A stretch of 64,000 nucleotides of DNA. It comes from DATKNA01 sp963786765 (lineage in GTDB: Bacteria > Actinomycetota > Actinomycetes > Actinomycetales > Kineosporiaceae). Below the pieces are notes generated by a model. That model saw only the letters and a program-made list of their open reading frames with translations, was not told where the DNA came from and did no database searches. Both the position numbers and the translations under genes were made by a program. Positions 1 through 8,874 of the stretch are shown here, one piece after another (within the stretch, counting starts at the first letter, position 1; each line of letters starts with the position of its first letter). The stretch covers positions 1 through 64,000 of the forward strand of contig CAWBAJ010000016.1 of assembly GCA_963786765.1 (NCBI GenBank), written 5' to 3'.

Positions 1-35
1 TCATGTCCGATCCCTTCCTCACCGTCAAGGACTGA
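1..35 (+). CDS. C-terminal end of an upstream gene (partial)
   Basis: An open frame enters from the left edge and ends at the TGA at 33-35; the last residues read MSDPFLTVKD. Too little is present to identify the product. It lies 8 bases upstream of the next start codon on the same strand, so the two genes are probably co-transcribed. Confidence 0.45.
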   Translation, partial: MSDPFLTVKD

Positions 36-43
36 GGACGCTC

Positions 44-745
44 ATGTTCCCCCTCAACCCGGACCTCGCCCGCCAACTGGTGGGCTACAGGGTCGACGAC
101 CAACTCAGAGAAGCAGATCACCGGCGGCTTATCGCCGAAGCGAGACGGGCGCGACGAGCCCAGCGGCGCCGGCCCGCACTTCCGGAAGGCCAGGCCGCGG
201 CGCCGGCCGCCGAGGCGGTCCCGATCCCCGACGTCCGGATCGCGCAAGCCCAGCCCTCCGACAGCCGGGCCCTGCTCGCCTTCCTTCGTGAGCTGTCACC
301 GCAGACCGCGTACAACCGGTTCGTGAGCTACGCCGCGCCCGTCGACGTCGTGGACATGCACCTCATGCTCGTCAACGATGCCTGTCACCGGGCAGTCCTC
401 GCCTTCCACGGAGATCGGATCGTCGGTCACGCGCACGCCGTCGCGTCCGCCGGCGGCAGGAGCGTGGAGCTCGGGGTCGTCGTCGCCGACGAGTGGCAGG
501 GCAGAGGCATCGGACCACGACTCGTGCGCGCACTGGTGGACACCGGCCCTGCGGTCACGGCCGACCAGCTGGAGCTCCTCGTCCTCGCGTGGAACCGCCG
601 GGCCCGGCGGATGGTCGAAGGCCTGTGGCCGGACGCGGCCGCCGAGCGTGACGGCGAGCTGATCCACTACCGGGTGCAGGTCGTGCGCGCGCCGCGCCCA
701 GTCCTCGTGCCGGGTGCGGCAGCGATCGGTCCGTGCGGAGCCTGA
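44..745 (+). CDS. GNAT family N-acetyltransferase
   Basis: Predicted cytoplasmic acetyl-CoA-dependent N-acetyltransferase of 233 residues; the substrate cannot be told. The first 60 residues are a charged Arg/Ala-rich extension. The GNAT fold spans about residues 64-215. The acetyl-CoA pyrophosphate-binding motif Q-G-R-G-I-G is at residues 152-157 inside VVVADEWQGRGIG, preceded by the strand VELGVVV. The ATG at 44 follows the upstream stop by only 8 bases, which suggests an operon. The next feature downstream is the small DLW-39 peptide and tRNA-Ala. The extended N-terminus recalls the GNAT modules attached to protein-acetylating acyl-CoA-synthetase-like proteins, but here the domain stands alone. 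Confidence 0.85.
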   Translation: MFPLNPDLARQLVGYRVDDQLREADHRRLIAEARRARRAQRRRPALPEGQAAAPAAEAVPIPDVRIAQAQPSDSRALLAFLRELSPQTAYNRFVSYAAPVDVVDMHLMLVNDACHRAVLAFHGDRIVGHAHAVASAGGRSVELGVVVADEWQGRGIGPRLVRALVDTGPAVTADQLELLVLAWNRRARRMVEGLWPDAAAERDGELIHYRVQVVRAPRPVLVPGAAAIGPCGA

Positions 746-820
746 CCGGAGGCGGATCCGCGCACATCGGGCCGCCGCTCCGGCGGCAGGTTCCCGACCG
801 GTGACCTGGGCGGGCTGCGC

Positions 821-826
821 TAGGCT
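821..826 (+). promoter_or_regulatory. Predicted -10 element (TAGGCT) for the DLW-39/tRNA-Ala unit
   Basis: TAGGCT fits the actinobacterial -10 consensus TANNNT and lies about 60 bases upstream of the GTG at 889, in the gap after the GNAT gene. No convincing -35 is visible. Inference only. Confidence 0.35.
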
Positions 827-888
827 GACCGATCGGCGGTGGTCGTCCCGGCCCGCCGTCGTCGGGTGGTTCCGGCCTGGAGGCTGTC

Positions 889-1008
889 GTGAAGAAGCTG
901 GTCGTCCTCGTGGTTGTCGCCGCCGCCGGCGCGGCCGTGTGGCGCAAGATGCAGTCCGACCGTGCCGAGCAGGCCCTGTGGGCCGAGGTGACCGACCCGG
1001 TGAAGTGA
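889..1008 (+). CDS. DLW-39 family small protein
   Basis: A 39-residue peptide with a hydrophobic N-terminal helix (KLVVLVVVAAAGAAVW, residues 3-18) followed by a short basic-acidic tail containing ALWAEVTDPV. Length, placement just before tRNA-Ala and the LW-x-x-x-TDP tail match the DLW-39 family, named for its size and DLW motif; here the Asp of DLW is Ala. The GTG start has a good ribosome-binding site, GGAGG at 879-883, five bases upstream. In related genomes this peptide sits between gyrA and the tRNA-Ile/tRNA-Ala genes. Its function is unknown; a single-pass membrane peptide is the simplest reading. Confidence 0.8.
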   Translation: MKKLVVLVVVAAAGAAVWRKMQSDRAEQALWAEVTDPVK

Positions 1009-1038
1009 GCCGGCGCCCGGTCGAGGACCGGGCATCCC

Positions 1039-1111
1039 GGGGGCGTGGCGCAACTGGCAGCGCACCTGCTTTGCAAGCAGGGGGTTACGGGTTCGAGTCC
1101 CGTCGCCTCCA
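1039..1111 (+). tRNA. tRNA-Ala(TGC)
   Basis: A complete cloverleaf of 73 nt can be folded. The acceptor stem GGGGGCG pairs with CGCCTCC with one G-U pair, the anticodon stem CCTGC/GCAGG encloses loop TTTGCAA with anticodon TGC, and the T-arm is ACGGG-TTCGAGT-CCCGT. The discriminator base is A and the 3' CCA is not encoded. In actinobacteria this tRNA normally follows gyrA and tRNA-Ile, which places the window close to the replication origin. Confidence 0.95.
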
Positions 1112-1119
1112 CCCTGCTC

Positions 1120-1152
1120 AGAGGCTCCTTCCCTGCGTGGGGAGGGGCCTCT
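1120..1152 (+). terminator. Hairpin after tRNA-Ala
   Basis: AGAGGCTCCTTCCC at 1120-1133 pairs with GGGGAGGGGCCTCT at 1139-1152 with two wobble pairs around a 5-base loop. No T-run follows, as is usual in high-GC actinobacteria. It begins 9 bases past the tRNA and also lies downstream of the converging minus-strand regulator gene. Confidence 0.6.
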
Positions 1153-1216
1153 CGGCATCGGGCACAGCGGCGGAGTAGCTGGAAGATCACGGTGCGGGCT
1201 GGGGTCGGCGGCCCTG

Positions 1217-3553
1217 TCATCGTGACAGCGGTCCATCCGAGCCGGAGTCCGGCCAGCGTCTGAGCAGGCCCCTCTCCTCGGCACGGCTCACCGCCTCGCT
1301 GCGGCTCTCGGCGCCGAGCTTGCGGTAGATCGCGGCCGCCTGGCTCTTGACCGTGTTCCTGGAGACGAAGAGCTCGTCGGCGATCTGGGCGAGTGACTTG
1401 TGGGTGGGAAGCACGTGCAGGACACGCAACTCGGCGGTCGTCAGCGTGCTCGCCTCCTCGACCATCGACCGAGCCAGAGCTCTCTCCACAGCTGAGGCCA
1501 GGCCGTCCACCCACGGGACCAGCGCACCGCCCGGCGAGAGCATGGCCAGGTGACGGCGCGCCTCGGCGATCTTGCGCTCCGCCCCGAGCGTGTCCCCGAG
1601 CTCGAGGAGCAGTTGCCCGAGCGTGCCCGCGGCTTGGACGGCCAGCCAGGGGAACGCGACCGGGGACGGCGATTCGTACAGCGACAGCGCGGAGCGAAGA
1701 TCGTGGATGGCCAGCTGGGTGTTCCCACGGTGCAGGTCGATCCGCGCCTGTGCCAGGTACGACGTGAGGGCGGGCATGTAGCCATGGAGCCTTCCGGCCA
1801 CTCGCAGGTCGACGCTGTCCCGCAGGCAGATCTCCGCCATCGTCCAGTCGCCGTGCTCAGCCGCGAGCAGCGCATGCTCGGCCAGCCCGGTCAGCGCCCC
1901 CGGGCGCTGCTCGGCGCGCCCGAACCGGGCGGCCTGCTCGAACCAGCGGACGGCGTCCGCCCGGTTGCCGTTCACCATGTGAGCGGCTCCCAGCAGCACC
2001 GCGGCCATGGTGTGCCAGCGACTTCCCGGTGGCTCGAGCACTACGGCGCGCTCGGCGTCCGCGAGCATGCGCTCGACTCCGTCAGGCGCCAGCGCGGCCC
2101 GGGCACGCAGGACCGCAGACTCCAGCGACACGCTGCCGTCGGGTAGCGGCCCGTCGAAGGAGGCGGATTCGGCGGCGCGCAGGGCGTCCCGAGCGCGCGG
2201 GGCATCACCGGTGAGAGCCCAGACCCAGGCGGCCATCACTGCTAGCGGCGGATACACCCGCAAGGTGTCGTCATCGAGCTCCTCCAGCCAGCGCCGGACT
2301 CGCATGATCTCGCCACGGCTGTTCAGGTACTGGGTCTTGGCCGAGATCAGCCGGGCGGCGGTGCTGGCATCACCCCCGGCGACCGCGTGCTCGATCGCCT
2401 CCACCGGGCGGCCCTGATCCTCGTACCAGTGCGCGGCCCCGCGCAGGATCCGTGGACGCACGCCCGGTTCCCGGCGCTGCAGGTCGGCGAGGAGCATCTC
2501 CCGGAACAAGCGGTGATATCGGAACCACTCACCGCGGTCGTCCTGCGGGTTGAGGAACAGGCCGAGCGCACGGGCCTGCGCGAGGCGAGCGGCCGATCCG
2601 GTTGTTTCCAGCGCGGCGTCGCAGAGTGAGCCGGACGTCGGGTCGAGCACGGCGCTGTACATGAGGAAGCGGATCGTCTCGACGCTCACGTCCCGGAGCA
2701 CCTCGTCCCGGAAGAAGTCCGCGAAGTACTCCGAACTGCCCTCGACCGTGCCGATGGCCGCGATGGGATCAGCCGCCTCCATCAGGGCGCGCGCTGCCAG
2801 TTGCAGACCAAGGGGCCATCCCTCGGTTCGGCGCACAAGTTCGTCGACGGCGTCGGCAGGCAGCTGCAGGCCGGCACTCCTGAGCAGGGCAGCAGCTTCC
2901 GCGCGGCTCAAGGACAGGTCAGCGACACCCAGCTCGACGTATCGCGCCTGGGCGAGCAGCCGGCCCACGTGCCAGCGGGGCCGTTGGGCGGCCGTCGCCA
3001 CGATGCGAGAGCCCGCGGGCAGCCGCTCCGCCAGGCGGACGACCAGGTCGAGCGATGCCTGGGGGCGGAGAAGGTGCAGGTCGTCCAGCACGAGCAGAGC
3101 GTGCGTGTCGAGGTCATGGATGGCGGCGGCCAGTCGCAGGACGACGTCCTCCGTAGGCACCTGATCCGCCTCGTCGGCGACCTCCTCCAGTGCGCGGTCG
3201 TACGGCCCCCCTCGGCGCAGGCTGAGCGCGATGTCGCGAGCAAGGCGCGACTCGTCCACGTGCACCGGGCTCGTCTGGAGCCAGCCGGACACATGGCCGC
3301 CGCTGTCCACCCACTGCCGGACGACGGTCGTCCTCCCGTATCCCGGCGGCGCGGCCAGGAGGACGAGACTGACCTCCTCCGGCAGCGTCTCCAGCCTGCG
3401 GAGCAAGGCCTCGCGGCGGACCTCTCCCCGGGCAGGGGTGCGCGGGAGGGGACCGGCCATCCGTGGTGATGCATCAGAGCGCTCCGGTGCCGGCCCCGTT
3501 CGTGTCACAGCAGGTTCGACGTGCGAGGGGGCAGACGCCCTCTGGTGAGGCAT
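1217..3553 (-). CDS. LuxR-family LAL/MalT-type ATPase transcriptional regulator
   Basis: A 778-residue regulator of the large ATP-binding LuxR (LAL, MalT-like STAND) type. An N-terminal P-loop NTPase domain carries the Walker A-like motif AAPPGYGRTT (residues 67-76) and a Walker B segment LLVLDDLHLL. It is followed by winged-helix and TPR-like helical repeats rich in Ala/Arg. A C-terminal LuxR helix-turn-helix contains AQIADELFVSRNTVKSQ in about the last 65 residues. The Walker A lysine is replaced by arginine, which is unusual and could weaken nucleotide binding. The ATG has a strong ribosome-binding site (GGGGAGGAG just upstream). The neighbouring minus-strand MFS transporter and amidohydrolase are possible targets, but no inducer can be inferred. 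Confidence 0.88.
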   Translation of the reverse strand: MPHQRASAPSHVEPAVTRTGPAPERSDASPRMAGPLPRTPARGEVRREALLRRLETLPEEVSLVLLAAPPGYGRTTVVRQWVDSGGHVSGWLQTSPVHVDESRLARDIALSLRRGGPYDRALEEVADEADQVPTEDVVLRLAAAIHDLDTHALLVLDDLHLLRPQASLDLVVRLAERLPAGSRIVATAAQRPRWHVGRLLAQARYVELGVADLSLSRAEAAALLRSAGLQLPADAVDELVRRTEGWPLGLQLAARALMEAADPIAAIGTVEGSSEYFADFFRDEVLRDVSVETIRFLMYSAVLDPTSGSLCDAALETTGSAARLAQARALGLFLNPQDDRGEWFRYHRLFREMLLADLQRREPGVRPRILRGAAHWYEDQGRPVEAIEHAVAGGDASTAARLISAKTQYLNSRGEIMRVRRWLEELDDDTLRVYPPLAVMAAWVWALTGDAPRARDALRAAESASFDGPLPDGSVSLESAVLRARAALAPDGVERMLADAERAVVLEPPGSRWHTMAAVLLGAAHMVNGNRADAVRWFEQAARFGRAEQRPGALTGLAEHALLAAEHGDWTMAEICLRDSVDLRVAGRLHGYMPALTSYLAQARIDLHRGNTQLAIHDLRSALSLYESPSPVAFPWLAVQAAGTLGQLLLELGDTLGAERKIAEARRHLAMLSPGGALVPWVDGLASAVERALARSMVEEASTLTTAELRVLHVLPTHKSLAQIADELFVSRNTVKSQAAAIYRKLGAESRSEAVSRAEERGLLRRWPDSGSDGPLSR

Positions 3554-3678
3554 GCTCCTCCCCGTGTCGAGGAAATGGCCGGGTCAAGACGGCAAGGTGG
3601 CGTAGAACTCCGGGTCCGGGCAACATCTTCGGCATCAGCGTCGGCCTCGCGCCAGTGCCTTCCGCGCACGTCGAGAAC

Positions 3679-5103
3679 TCAGTCGACCTCCGTTGGCCGG
3701 ATGTTCGCGTCGCGTTCACTCCACCCGAGCAGGGGTGATGGAAGCCCCCGAGCCGGCGCTGGATTCGAGCCCGCCGCCTCGGCACCGGCCCGGAGTTCGC
3801 CGGGCACAGTGGCCGGATCCGGCGAGCGGACCGACCAGGCCACGCACAACGCCGCCGCAACCGCACAGAGCACGGGGTAGAGGGCGATGGTGGGCAGCCG
3901 GTGCTGGGCCAGCAGCCAACCGGCCAGCAGCGGCGCCACGCCACCGAGCACCCCGCTGCCCACGCCGTAGGTCAGTCCCACGCCGGTGGCGCGGTCGGCG
4001 ATCGGGAACGCCTCGGGCAGGTAGGAGGGGAGGACGAACCCGGACAGCGCGGCGCCGACCCCGACACTCGCCACTGCGAACGTCACCCAACTGGTTCCGG
4101 CCAGAACTGATGGGAGCGATATCGGCCACAGAAGGATCAAGGCGATGCAGCCGCCCATCAGGAGGGGTGGACGGCCGACGCGGTCACTGAGGGCGCCGGC
4201 CAGCGGGGCGAAGGCCGCGGTCGCCAGCAGGCCGGCGCCGGCAGGTCCCAGGGCAGCCGCCGTGCTCGCCCGTCCAGTGGCGAGGAGATAGGCCGGAACG
4301 TAAACGAACCACAGCGTCACGGTGACCCCGAACGCGCCGCCGAGCAGCATGCCGGACAGGACGGTGCGCGGCCCTTCCCGGATCAGCCTCGTGACGACGG
4401 TCATCGTCAGCCCGTCCCTCGCCTGCGGCGGACTGTCCCCGTCTGCCTGCCGCGGGCTCGGGATCGACCGGGCCCGGACGAACTCCGTGCTCTCGCGCAG
4501 GCGGTGGCGGATCCCCAGCACGACAAGGGCCAGCGGAACGGCGGCGAGGAACGGCAACCGCCACCCCCACGCGAGGAGCTGGGCGGGCGCCAGCGCGACA
4601 TCGATGGCCAGGACCGCACCCAGGCCCAGGGCCATGCCCGCGGCGGCGCTCGCGAGGTGGAAACCGCCGATCAGGCCGCGGCGCGCGGGAGTCGCGCTCT
4701 CGAAGATGTAGGTGACGGAACTGCTCGTCTCACCACCGGTGCAGAACGACTGCGTCAGCCGCAGCAGTGCCAAGCCCAGGGCTGCGTAGGCTCCCGCCCT
4801 TGCAGCCGAGGGCAGCAGGCCCACGAGAGCGGTGACCGCGCACGTGAGGAGCGTCATCGCCAGGAACGGCACCCGCCGCCCGACGCGGTCGGACACCCGC
4901 CCCACGACGACCGCGCCGAACGGACGGACCAGCAGGGACGCCGCCAGGACGACGAACACCGACGTCAACCCGCCATGACCGGCGGTGACGACCAACGCCA
5001 GGACTGCGGCGGACGCGCCGAACACGGCGAAGTCGTAGAACTCGACGAGGTTGCCGAGGCACATCCCGAGCAGCGACCGGGCCCCGACGAGCTCCTGCGA
5101 CAT
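3679..5103 (-). CDS. MFS transporter, metabolite:H+ symporter (MHS) type
   Basis: A 474-residue integral membrane protein with about 12 hydrophobic segments. The N-terminus GNLVEFYDFAVFG, the loop GRVSDRVGRR between TM2 and TM3, and the repeated half-signature GALSDRVGRPPLL in the second half are typical of MHS transporters (ProP/KgtP/ShiA-like), which take up organic acids or osmolytes with protons. About 40 hydrophilic residues follow the last helix (from about residue 435), a longer tail than usual. It is followed closely on the same strand by the LAL regulator and preceded by the amidohydrolase, so import and breakdown of one compound is plausible. The substrate is not recognisable from sequence. 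Confidence 0.88.
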   Translation of the reverse strand: MSQELVGARSLLGMCLGNLVEFYDFAVFGASAAVLALVVTAGHGGLTSVFVVLAASLLVRPFGAVVVGRVSDRVGRRVPFLAMTLLTCAVTALVGLLPSAARAGAYAALGLALLRLTQSFCTGGETSSSVTYIFESATPARRGLIGGFHLASAAAGMALGLGAVLAIDVALAPAQLLAWGWRLPFLAAVPLALVVLGIRHRLRESTEFVRARSIPSPRQADGDSPPQARDGLTMTVVTRLIREGPRTVLSGMLLGGAFGVTVTLWFVYVPAYLLATGRASTAAALGPAGAGLLATAAFAPLAGALSDRVGRPPLLMGGCIALILLWPISLPSVLAGTSWVTFAVASVGVGAALSGFVLPSYLPEAFPIADRATGVGLTYGVGSGVLGGVAPLLAGWLLAQHRLPTIALYPVLCAVAAALCVAWSVRSPDPATVPGELRAGAEAAGSNPAPARGLPSPLLGWSERDANIRPTEVD

Positions 5104-5178
5104 AGAGCGAGTGTCCGAGTGGTCGTCTCAGGTCACAACCCCCCTCGAATTGGGTGGGTCCGACACCCTGCCCTCAGC

Positions 5179-6393
5179 TCAGAGAGGGGAACCGGCGAGG
5201 ACGACTGCTCTGACGTCGGTCAGCCGGCTGACGTCGTGCTCGAGGTCGCCGGCGACGGCGACGGCGACGAGATCGGCGTCGAAGCCTGGTCGGAGCCGCC
5301 CCTTGCGGTCTCCGGCACCGCAGGCCTCCGCCGCGAGCGACGTGGCGGCAGCGAGCGCTTGTTCGGCTGTGGCTCCTGCTTCCGTCAAGAAGCCGAGGCC
5401 TTCGTGCAAGGAGCCGTGCGCGAGGAAGGGCGAGATGCCGGCGTCCCTGCCCGCGACGAATCGGGCGCCCGCCTGATGCATCCGTCGCACGAAGTCGAGC
5501 CGCAGCTGCCGGAAGAGCTCCGGGGTGAGCCCCGCGCGTTCCATCATCGCCCGGAGCGCCGGGCCGGGCCTTGGCGATGGCCTCGGGCGGTGGCACGCCC
5601 AGCCCCGCCCCGATCGGCGTGCCGCGCGCGGCGAGGGTGTCGAGCACGTCGTCCGGAACGTGCATGCCGGTCTCGGTGAGGCAGCTGCAGTGCTCCAAAC
5701 CGTCGACCTCGGCCGCGAGCGCCTGCTGCACGGCCGGCAGCCCGTGCGCGTGCGCGGTCACCGGCAGGCCGTGCCGATGGGCCTCCTCGACGAGGAACGT
5801 CAGCTCCTCGCTCGTGAACTGCGTGCGCAGGACGTCCGTCCCCGGGGTGGTCATGCCGCCACTGGCCATCACCTTGACGACGTCGACGCCGCGGTCGGCG
5901 CGTTCCCGCACCGCAGCGGCGATGGCGTCCCGCCCCTCGACCTCGCCGCCCATGTAGTGGCAGTGGCCGTTCGGGCTCGTCAGCGGAGGGCCGGATGCGA
6001 GGACCGTGGGCTCCGGCCCCACGCCACCGCGGCGCTGCCGGTCGCGGTGCTCGACGGCGACCCAGTCCCGGTCACCGAGATCGCGGACCGTCGTCACGCC
6101 GGCGGCCAGCTGGCGCTGCAGCGACTCCTCGACGACGCGCGACAGCTCCTCGGGTGAGTAGCCCGCGACGCGATCCAGAGCGCCCCAGCCGCTGTCGCCG
6201 ACGAGGTGGACGTGCGTGTCGACGAGCCCGGGCAGCACCGTGACCTCGCCGAGGTCGAGCACTTCGGCGTTCTCCGGCGGGTCCGGCCGTCCCGACTCCA
6301 CGCCGGCGACGTGCCGTCGTCGACGACGACAGTCGCCGGGCCCGGCAGAAACCGCTCCCCGTCGAACAGCCCGGCCGCTCTGATCATGAGCAT
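5179..6393 (-). pseudogene. Amidohydrolase (imidazolonepropionase/prolidase-like), two frame breaks
   Basis: Metal-dependent amidohydrolase spread over three reading frames. The start MLMIRAAGLFDGER lies in one frame. The core, with metal ligands in VDTHVHL, the segment VVKVMASGGM, then TAHAHG and LEHCSC, is in a second. The C-terminus with RFVAGRDAG and PGFDADLVAV is in a third. A lost base near 6314 (GGG read as GG) and one extra base near 5559 would restore a single 404-residue protein. The conserved metal Asp motif GTDAG reads GRDAG here. All catalytic motifs remain intact in their frames, so sequencing indels are as likely as decay. The gene sits upstream of the MHS transporter on the same strand and may hydrolyse the imported compound. 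Confidence 0.75.
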
Positions 6394-6451
6394 GCCTCGT
6401 ACCTACTCGCGCCGGGGCAGCGGTCAAGGCTTGCAGTCCCCTACCGCGCCC

Positions 6452-6937
6452 TCACAGCGGGACGGGGTCTGCTCCTCTGGCGCCACCCGGCCGGCACCGC
6501 AGCAGCCGTCGTCCGGCGAGCAGGCTCCCCCGCAGGGCGCCGTGCCGCTCCAGCGCCTGCGCGGAGTACTCGGAGCAGCTCGGCGTGAAACGGCACACCG
6601 GCCGGCGGTAGGCGCTGATCTCACGCTGGTACACCCTGACCGCGGCGACCAGTCGGGACGCGAGGCGGACCGGGGATCGCCGCGACGATGCAGGTGGTGC
6701 TGACAGCGCCCGCGCGAACTGGGGCAGCAGCAGGACGGCCGCCACCAGGCAACCGGTGTCGAACGACTCCGCGATGCAGCAGCCCGTCTCGAGCAGGCAG
6801 GCGTCGCGCAGGCAGGAGTTGCCCGGCCGATAGCCGTATCCGGAGCCCGGCCCCCAGCCGCCGCGGCGGTACGCGTACGGGTCGTACCGGGGGTCGTAGC
6901 GCGGGTCGTAGGGCGGATAGCGTCGACGTGGGGACAT
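6452..6937 (-). CDS. yidD: Membrane protein insertion efficiency factor YidD, extended form
   Basis: The last 65 residues are a canonical YidD domain: VRVYQREIS, then RFTPSCSEYSAQALERHG (Cys115, Cys121), RRLLRCRP (Cys148) and a terminal DPVP. YidD aids YidC/Sec-dependent membrane insertion at the inner membrane. The family is usually 70-110 residues; this one has 161. The extra N-terminus has a Tyr/Pro-rich stretch with DPRY repeats (residues 8-23), a cluster of five cysteines (42, 47, 53, 54, 63) and a short hydrophobic helix (64-72). In most bacteria yidD lies between rnpA and yidC; here it is among accessory genes. The C-terminal identity is certain, the role of the extension unknown. Confidence 0.85.
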   Translation of the reverse strand: MSPRRRYPPYDPRYDPRYDPYAYRRGGWGPGSGYGYRPGNSCLRDACLLETGCCIAESFDTGCLVAAVLLLPQFARALSAPPASSRRSPVRLASRLVAAVRVYQREISAYRRPVCRFTPSCSEYSAQALERHGALRGSLLAGRRLLRCRPGGARGADPVPL

Positions 6938-7012
6938 CCGGCAGCAGTACCCCCGGCACGGGCATCGACACGTCGCCGACAGCGGAACCGGGCGAGGCGG
7001 ATCGGGCGCCGG

Positions 7013-7710
7013 TCACTCCTCGACGGCGCCACCCACCCGGCGCAGATGTTGCCGGAAGGTGTACCCGGGGTCGTCCCGCCGGCGCGCCAGGTACTCCTCG
7101 AACGCCGTCTGGTCGCGCAGGGTCGTGGCCCGCGCCGATCTGCCGGGCCTGCCTCCGTTCGGTTCCCGAGATGTCCCGCGCTGCGTGGAGCACGCCGGCC
7201 AGCTGTTCCCCGGGGACGAACAGGACGCCGTCGTCGTCCGCCAGCACGACGTCGTCCCCGGTGACCAGGTGCGGCCCGCAGCGCGCGGACGCCAGGGCCT
7301 CGGGATCCCGGTCGTCGACGCGAAGCGGCCCGAGCGGCAGGCTGCCGTAGCTGAAGACGGGGACGCCGATCTCGGCGAGCTCCGCGGTGTCGCGATGGAG
7401 CCCCCAGACGACGAGGGCGTGCACGCCGGCCGACCGTGCCTCGAGCACGGTGAGGTCGCCGACGCAGGCCTCGTCGACGCGCCCGCCGTTGTCGACGACG
7501 AGCACGTCCCCGGGCTGCGCGGCGGTGAACGCCTCGAGGAAGACGTCGACGCTCCCGTAGTGACGGGCCGGCAGGGCGCGGCCGGCGAGCAGCGGACCAC
7601 CGGGGACGACGCGCGCGGATCCCGGCGGGTGCCACGCGGAGCGGCAGGCCGAGGCGCACGCACGCGTCGGCCAGGAGCGGCGTCGAGAGCCCGGCGACGT
7701 CGGGGATCAC
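7013..7710 (-). pseudogene. RraA / HMG-aldolase family protein, two frame breaks
   Basis: Homologue of the RraA-like (4-hydroxy-4-methyl-2-oxoglutarate aldolase or RNase E inhibitor-like) family. The N-terminus IPDVAGLSTPLLADACVRLG starts at a GTG. The middle, with GDVLVVDNGGRVDEACVGD and GVHALVVWGLHRDTAE, is in a second frame. The C-terminus, with LRDQTAFEEYLARRRDD, is in a third. One extra base in the GCGCGC run at 7611-7616 and one in GGCCC at 7127-7131 account for both breaks; corrected length is about 231 residues. The family's Gly-rich active site and the Arg/Asp metal-site region are preserved. It is probably a functional gene carrying sequence errors, but as written it is broken. Confidence 0.72.
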
Positions 7711-7785
7711 GGGTAGATCCTAGGGAGCGTGCTCTGCGACGCGGCCGCCCGCGGTGGCGAGCCGCCCGTTGTCGCGCTGCCCCGC

Positions 7786-8814
7786 TCAGCTGCCGAGCGG
7801 GTTGTGGCCGGCCGGCACGCGCTCGGCGCCGGACGGCGGGGGCGGCGGTGTCCCGTCCCCGAACGGCCGCCCGCCGAGCTCCTCGCGGCCGTGCGGCTCG
7901 AGCCAGTCCGCCAGGTCGGGACCGGCGGGCACGATGCCCGACGGGTTGATGTCGCGGTGGACCACGTAGTAGTGCCGCTTGATGTCGACGAAGTCGACGG
8001 TGTCGCCGAACCCCGGCGTCTGGAACAGGTCCCGGGCGTACGCCCAGAGCACCGGCAGCTCCGTCAGCTTCTGCCGGTTGCACTTGAAGTGGCCGTGGTA
8101 GACGGGGTCGAAGCGGACGAGGGTCGTGAACAGCCGGACGTCGGCCTCCGTGAGGGTGTCGCCCATCAGGTAGCGCCGGGCCTGGAGGCGGTCGGAGAGC
8201 CGGTCGAGCCGGTCGAACAGCCTGCGGTAGGCCCTGTCGTAGGCCTCCTGCGAGCCGGCGAACCCGCACCGGTAGACGCCGTTGTTGACGTCGCGGAAGA
8301 CGAGGTTCATGACCTCGTCCATCTCCTCGCGCAGGTGCTCGGGGTACAGATCGGGGGCGCCGTCCCGGTGGTAGGGGCGCCACTGCGTCGACAGGTCCAG
8401 GGTCATCTGCGCGTAGTCGTTCGTCACGACCTGACCGGTGGGCACGTCGACGATCGCCGGCACCGTGATCCCTCGCTCGTACCCCGGGAAGCGCTTGAAG
8501 TACGCCTCCTGCAGCCGCTCGATCCCGAGCACCGGATCACGGGCGCCCGGGTCGAGGTCGAACGTCCAGCTGCGCGCGTCATGGGTGGGCCCGCAGACGC
8601 CCATGGAGACGGCGTCCTCGAGCCCGAGCAGGCGGCGGACGACGACCGCCCGGCTCGCCCACGGGCAGGCGCGGCTGACCACCAGCCGGTACCGGCCGGG
8701 CTCGACGGGGTACCCGTCCCGGCCGTCCTCGGTGATGCGCGTCGCGATGTAGTTCTGGTCGCGGGTGAACTCACCGCTGCCGGCGACGTAGGTCCCGCTC
8801 CCGGTGTCCGTCAT
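7786..8814 (-). CDS. Xi-class GST / glutathionyl-hydroquinone reductase family protein
   Basis: Thioredoxin-fold N-terminal domain with the catalytic CPWA motif (Cys50 counting from the chosen start), then an all-helical GST C-terminal domain containing NNGVYRCGFA and RYLMGDTLTEADVRLF. This arrangement is diagnostic of the YqjG/ECM4 family, which reduces thiol-hydroquinone conjugates. Because these bacteria normally make mycothiol rather than glutathione, the natural partner is probably mycothiol (inference). An ATG at 8814 was preferred; an alternative ATG at 8847 would add 11 residues and lacks a clear ribosome-binding site. The tail is Pro/Gly-rich and probably disordered. Confidence 0.85.
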   Translation of the reverse strand: MTDTGSGTYVAGSGEFTRDQNYIATRITEDGRDGYPVEPGRYRLVVSRACPWASRAVVVRRLLGLEDAVSMGVCGPTHDARSWTFDLDPGARDPVLGIERLQEAYFKRFPGYERGITVPAIVDVPTGQVVTNDYAQMTLDLSTQWRPYHRDGAPDLYPEHLREEMDEVMNLVFRDVNNGVYRCGFAGSQEAYDRAYRRLFDRLDRLSDRLQARRYLMGDTLTEADVRLFTTLVRFDPVYHGHFKCNRQKLTELPVLWAYARDLFQTPGFGDTVDFVDIKRHYYVVHRDINPSGIVPAGPDLADWLEPHGREELGGRPFGDGTPPPPPSGAERVPAGHNPLGS

Positions 8815-8874
8815 GGTCCCGACGTGCCCCACGGGACCCTTCCGCATGCCTTGGCGCAGGAACCACGGGGCGGC

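Noticed and set aside
1039..1111. tRNA-Ala as an attachment site of an integrated element
   Set aside because: No copy of the tRNA 3' end and no integrase gene were seen in the window.
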